Positions 61,745 to 64,000 of a stretch of 64,000 nucleotides of DNA are shown piece after piece (position 1 is the stretch's first letter; each line of letters opens with the position of its first letter). The stretch is from Porites lobata (lineage: Eukaryota > Cnidaria > Anthozoa > Scleractinia > Poritidae), in NCBI GenBank assembly GCA_942486035.1, contig CALNXK010000082.1:1439501-1503500 (forward strand), given 5' to 3'. The notes under the pieces were generated by a model. That model had not been told where the DNA came from, did no database searches, and was given only the letters and a program-made list of their open reading frames with translations. The position numbers and the translations under genes were made by a program.

Positions 61745-63979
61745 GAAAAATACAACCTTTTGCGGGTAGTAGTATAAACAAATAATAGCATGATTTATAT
61801 TTTGGCATAAATACCACTCATGATATTTCAAACTTGTCTCAAGTTTCACTTGCCTAACGGCTCATGAAATTACGTATAACAATTGTGAAATATCACTCAT
61901 GGTATTTATGCCAAATATCACTACTAATCATGCTACTACCTATACAAATTATTCACTTAATCAACTTTAAGCCATGAATGACAGGGCATAGAAAAGGGAT
62001 TGGTACACATGCAGGGCAGAAACCAGGAGAGAGTAGGGTAAAATCAGTAAAAAAATTTCTAAATTTAATGTCCTAGTGATAATGCTGGTGTTGAATTTAT
62101 TTTTCCAATAATTCTGTTTATCGATACTTTTTACGACTGATCAATGAAAGATTAATCAAAAAGGTTCAGAAGATCAGCTCAATATTCCCAGTCCTGTGAT
62201 AGATTCCCCAATTGTTTATTTTAGGGTCTAGGATATGCCTTATTAGAAGGTTAGGATTGGGGATTTAAGAGGAAATGAGACGTGAGATTTGGGGTGATCA
62301 TAATCATCAATATGTGGGATAAGGCAATTTTACAATGTTGTTCAAATGAAGCAATTTCTGATAAGAAAAAGTCTTCTTCATTTTGTCAAATGTTGGAAAA
62401 ACCCATTTAGTTTAACTTAACAGACATCCCTCAACCCTGGCATGTGAATATTCCAACCTCAACACCCTATACCACTGCATGTTACTGCCAATAAATGATT
62501 CCCCTAAAATGAGGGAATAGCCTGTACATAAGGCACTTTTCAGAATGTATGTTAGTAATTAGGATTACCTGATGACAATAGTCAGAATTTCAAGAGTGTG
62601 GGAGAATTTTGGTTGGGATTACAGGGAATGAAAACTGTATTGAGGACCCTCCTGGCAGGTGCACTTCTAACATGCAACACTGGCCCCAGCTGTTCAAAAC
62701 TTGAATAACACTATCCACTAGGCGCCACATGCTCTAAAGGTGGATAAATCTCTAGCCAGTGAATAACGCAGTTGGTTTTCCTAATATTTTTCTGCTGGAT
62801 AGTGGTTTATCCAATGGACTTATGTTGCAGTTCATTATTTTATCCTTGGTTTAAATGTTATTTCCCTTTATTTGGGGGTATGGTAATGTATGTGGTAATG
62901 AGTTTAAAGCAAAGGGAAATAAAATTTAAACCAAGGATAAAATTGAGTCACAACAGATACATGTAGCCCTATCCTCTTTTTGACCAACCAGGGCTAGTGC
63001 TTAGTTGTTCAAAACGTGGATAGCATTATCCACTAGATAAATCTTTATCCAGTGAAAATTAAATTGGTTCTCCTAATAACCTTAACTACCCTCTGGATAG
63101 TGATAAATTTATTGTATCACATGGATAGAGCTGTACAACTTTTGAACAATTGCAGCCTGCTTTTATTCAACATCCTACTTTTGTTTTCTCATCCAATTCT
63201 TTAGCTGGGACTAGCTCCCCTGACTTCTCCACCACAGCTGGTCTGAATTCACACTGCTTCACGTGTGGACCAAGGTCACGTAATTTAATTGTCTCACAAC
63301 ATCCCCAATGCTTGTAAATGCAAACTACTGTTTGAGAAGAGAGCTCCTTGTCCAGTTCGAACTCATCAACACGCCATTCATCGGACAGGGCAGAGCCGTC
63401 TAAGGGGTCTTGTTTTGATGTTCGAGTCAGTTCATCGATGCAGCTCTTACAAAACACATGCTTCGGGTCACTGTTTTTTATTGATTTAGGCTGATAAAGA
63501 ACGGCTAAACAAACTGGGCATTCAAATTTCGATTTCTCCTTTTCGTCCGCGAATTTTATAGGCCACAGAAGTTTCAAACGGGATATTGACAGTGTGTAGA
63601 GCTGCTTGTTACTAGTGTCAGGCGAAGTCACCTCAATTTCAACGATTGTCTCTCCATAGTTCAAAGCAACAGGTTCTTTAGAATCCACACCGTTGACTTT
63701 CACAACAGTCTTTTTGTCGGCAAAAATAGGCGTTACCTCGACAGAAGAACAACTAAACGGGACGCTGGTTGAATAATTCTTGATGCTAGAGGCGAAATCT
63801 GGACACAAGTTCGCAGAGACTGACAGTTTGAGGTCAGTCAGCGAGGCATCACTTGCAGACAGTCGTGTAACGTGAACGAAATAATTTTTATTCGTGCTAC
63901 CATCTTCAGCTGTAACTTCTATTTTTACCGAAGTAACTTCTCCCTCTTTCAGGGGAACTGTTTTTCCACCACCACTTCC
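51848..63979 (-). CDS. Cadherin-like/RING-like/TPR protein (gene model, 5' end outside window)
   Basis: Exons 5' to 3' on the minus strand: 63979-63179, 61626-61392, 61100-60925, 58926-58696, 57924-57719, 57342-56808, 56474-56099, 55594-55412, 54190-53787, 52117-51848. All junctions are phase-consistent and give 1,138 residues plus stop. Domain order: one partial and one complete cadherin-like beta-sandwich repeat, a degenerate RING followed by a TRAF-type Cys/His segment, a second Cys/His cluster, several TPR-type helix pairs, an Ala/Gly/Arg linker, and a C-terminal TPR-like region. Such a mix suggests a scaffold or ubiquitin-pathway adaptor. I do not recognise a named orthologue. The gene begins beyond 64,000. 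Confidence 0.85.
52285..52470. repeat. SINE-like repeat with a B-box motif
   Basis: It contains ggatgggatgttagtccatc, then tatacctatttatacacctg and a closing aaggctcgaacc. The last reads GGTTCGAGCC on the minus strand, close to the RNA polymerase III B-box. I recall similar core phrases from dispersed repeats of marine invertebrates. That similarity is from memory and was not searched. Confidence 0.5.
53026..53474. mobile_element. MITE with CATGGTTCGTACAA ends
   Basis: A 14-base perfect terminal inverted repeat (catggttcgtacaa at 53,026-53,039 and its complement at 53,461-53,474) encloses many ttcaaggac(t/a)tttc words. It has no open frame with family resemblance. Confidence 0.8.
53787..54190 (-). 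CDS. TPR/RING gene, exon with Ser/Pro linker and TPR helices
   Basis: It begins with a low-complexity Ser/Thr/Pro/Lys linker (PSSKSSTASVSRHKSGACSP) and continues into helix pairs ARLGLARVLMRKGGESISEA and DAYIELADSLVKADPMKAVD, which fit the TPR pattern. Phase 1 to 0. The open frame extends past both splice sites. Confidence 0.85.
54525..55282. mobile_element. Repeat with TCAGGGTTT(C/G)GAGC ends in an intron
   Basis: tgaatcagggtttcgagc at the left is inverted as gctcaaaccctgcctga at the right, and ccaaggggacaa(a)tt occurs inside both ends. The body has many cgcgaaat and aaatttg words and is non-coding. Confidence 0.65.
55412..55594 (-). CDS. TPR/RING gene, Gly/Arg/Ala-rich exon
   Basis: In the phase fixed by its neighbours it encodes GRGGAAARGRGSTPPSRGAS and later ARGRTSPTKPAGATARGG, a low-complexity linker with RG motifs. 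Another frame is open and Gln/Glu-rich, but it cannot join the exons on either side. Phase 1 to 1. Confidence 0.75.
55595..56098 (-). other. Intron of the TPR/RING gene
   Basis: Nothing is recognised beyond splice sites. Confidence 0.6.
56099..56474 (-). CDS. TPR/RING gene, TPR and Lys/Gln helix
   Basis: It encodes TCQQAVVLQPCNSRALYRLG, a TPR-type helix pair, then LTEQQWHKERMKKQEAEKKK, a charged helix, and the start of the RG linker (LPAGRGGTQAARG). Phase 0 to 1, assuming donor AAAG|GTCATT. Confidence 0.8.
56808..57342 (-). CDS. TPR/RING gene, large helical exon
   Basis: It encodes FYLGLALCQQKDGPGKRESE and a long helical region (VQVLQGCALLGSACKGMSTL; SVKFSSYVLSHLVARGDTYH; EAHFQLLQMMLEAAKNKETG). 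It fits solenoid TPR-like packing, with less regular repeats. Phase 2 to 0. Confidence 0.85.
57719..57924 (-). CDS. TPR/RING gene, canonical TPR exon
   Basis: It encodes NKTAQKATNEEEPLGKAYMK then DNHLYNLHVGRMLLLQNKPE and AVTCLQVAVGLKPTSVDAR. The last two show a good TPR consensus (helix A, helix B, then P and T at the turn). Phase 0 to 2. Confidence 0.88.
57925..58695 (-). other. Intron with AATTTTCGGA repeat words
   Basis: The word (c)taga(a/-)attttcgga and variants recur at least five times at about 58,190-58,390, probably a degraded dispersed repeat. A CGGACAC-group fragment lies at about 58,600-58,670. Confidence 0.5.
58696..58926 (-). CDS. TPR/RING gene, acidic start and helix
   Basis: It encodes KFLDDEEMDFNMKSKESSKE then LQLKAIDEEYHYLLDQGQSD and ADYVQKLYAWKSKQATQ. 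It has 77 complete codons, phase 0 to 0. Confidence 0.85.
59232..59460. mobile_element. MITE with GGTGCAAAGAAA ends
   Basis: The left end taatcagggtgcaaagaaa is inverted at the right end ctttctttgcacgctggtta. Inside, cttgcc(a/t)(t/g)t(t/c)gggcaag forms repeated short palindromes. Confidence 0.75.
59680..60766. repeat. Decamer tandem repeat, (CCCAGTCATC)n
   Basis: Nearly 1.1 kb of degenerate tandem copies of about ten bases, consensus cccagtcatc with frequent cctagtcatc variants, fills an intron of the TPR/RING gene. A longer exact duplication of about 66 bases is visible near 60,420-60,560 (cagtcatccactttcatcct in both). The open frame at 60,033-60,341 is the repeat translated. Confidence 0.9.
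60925..61100 (-). CDS. TPR/RING gene, canonical TPR exon
   Basis: It encodes GHFDGEVSPLRYLEMAAEWF then ATAIKLSPKTAELHFQLGQV, a clear TPR (AIKLSPKTAELHFQLGQVFEE). Phase 1 to 0. Confidence 0.88.
61392..61626 (-). CDS. TPR/RING gene, Cys/His cluster exon
   Basis: It encodes DACKGCKDCNRPVRTAELEE then HKNFMCTTKHP, a zinc-finger-like set of Cys and His, followed by helices AEIRAWEKKLQQDTSEKSIN and ANEQAEECFKVLPQHG. Phase 0 to 1. Confidence 0.85.
62685..62820. mobile_element. TTGTTCAAAA/GGATAA repeat, copy 1 (interrupted)
   Basis: gctgttcaaaacttgaataacactatccac is followed by gtggataaatctctagccag and gctggatagtggtttatcc. The right end appears cut off by the MITE starting at 62,821. Confidence 0.6.
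62821..62955. mobile_element. Foldback MITE, second copy of the 26,574 family
   Basis: The arms ttatccttggtttaaa and tttaaaccaaggataa surround a core sharing atggtaatgtat and aaagcaaagg with 26,574-26,690, and the left end has the same tatgttgcagtt. Confidence 0.75.
63000..63158. mobile_element. TTGTTCAAAA/GGATAA repeat, copy 2
   Basis: It starts agttgttcaaaacgtggata and ends acaacttttgaacaattg, inverted ends, with ggata(a/g) words throughout. It is related to copy 1 and is in the same orientation. Confidence 0.7.
63179..63979 (-). CDS. TPR/RING gene, cadherin-like and RING-like exon
   Basis: It has 267 complete codons. It starts inside a cadherin-like beta-sandwich repeat (VKIEVTAEDGSTNKNYFVHV, TRLSAS), followed by a complete repeat (LTDLKLSVSANLCPDF to QLYTLSISRL). 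Next is FECPVCLAVLYQP and KHVFCKSCIDEL, a RING-like unit. It lacks the third ligand pair (the Cys before His is replaced by Pro-Lys) and has DPLDG in place of the final CPxC. A TRAF-type segment follows (CIYKHWGCCETIKLRDLGPH, VKQCEF). The acceptor (ctttttcag) and donor (AAAA|GTAGGA) fit phase. Confidence 0.88.
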
Positions 63980-64000
63980 CTGAAAAAGCAAAAGAAACAC

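Larger units (their letters stand above)
61627..63178 (-). other. Intron of the TPR/RING gene, repeat-rich
   Basis: It contains a dispersed repeat (about 61,665-61,950) with a 27-base imperfect inverted pair (61,804-61,830 and 61,886-61,912), two copies of a TTGTTCAAAA element, and a foldback MITE. No coding exon is seen. Confidence 0.7.

Noticed and set aside
1..64000. tRNA or rRNA genes
   Set aside because: No cloverleaf with both A and B boxes and no rRNA core was recognised; the single B-box-like motif is in a SINE-like repeat.

Overview
This is eukaryotic nuclear DNA from a metazoan. Coding sequence is broken into short exons with GT/AG junctions that keep a single reading phase, introns are about 0.1-3 kb, non-coding DNA is AT-rich, and it is crowded with small inverted-repeat elements and LINE and BEL/Pao fragments. 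The gene families and repeat style suggest an anthozoan cnidarian, probably a stony coral. That is an inference; I cannot name the species.

Three genes are supported. (1) Plus strand, 1,060-20,863: a VWA5A-like gene. Two exons (1,060-2,279 and 4,092-4,209) encode the VIT and von Willebrand A domains. They are followed not by one terminal exon but by four tandem, intact, homologous terminal exons (7,093-8,304; 9,489-10,589; 15,113-16,270; 19,763-20,863). Each continues the protein in the same phase and has its own stop codon, and I see no VIT/VWA exon between them. The simplest reading is one constant head spliced to one of four tails that differ mainly in a central linker (proline-rich, basic, Ser/Lys-rich or acidic). 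This is the most interesting structure in the window. (2) Plus strand, about 24.7-49.36 kb: a very large N-terminal kinesin, about 4,080 aa. The motor is spread over some 13 small exons, and most of the tail is one 9,560-bp exon of coiled coil. The motor carries a long extra segment between switch I and switch II. (3) Minus strand, from beyond 64,000 down to 51,848: the 3' part of a gene (10 exons, about 1,138 aa visible) combining cadherin-like beta-sandwich repeats, a degenerate RING/TRAF-type zinc region and TPR-type helices. A weak plus-strand signal-peptide exon lies at 51,332-51,428.

Layout: 0-1 kb, inverted-repeat element and promoter; 1-21 kb, VWA5A head and tail array, with a nested LINE and several MITEs between tails; 21-24.7 kb, repeats with no gene seen; 24.7-49.4 kb, giant kinesin; 49.4-51.8 kb, convergent intergenic region; 51.8-64 kb, minus-strand TPR/RING gene with a 1.1-kb decamer tandem repeat in an intron. 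The three genes have no evident shared pathway. The VWA5A head and tails are expected to act as one transcription unit. Exon boundaries were set by reading the sequence and checking phase; no transcript evidence was available.
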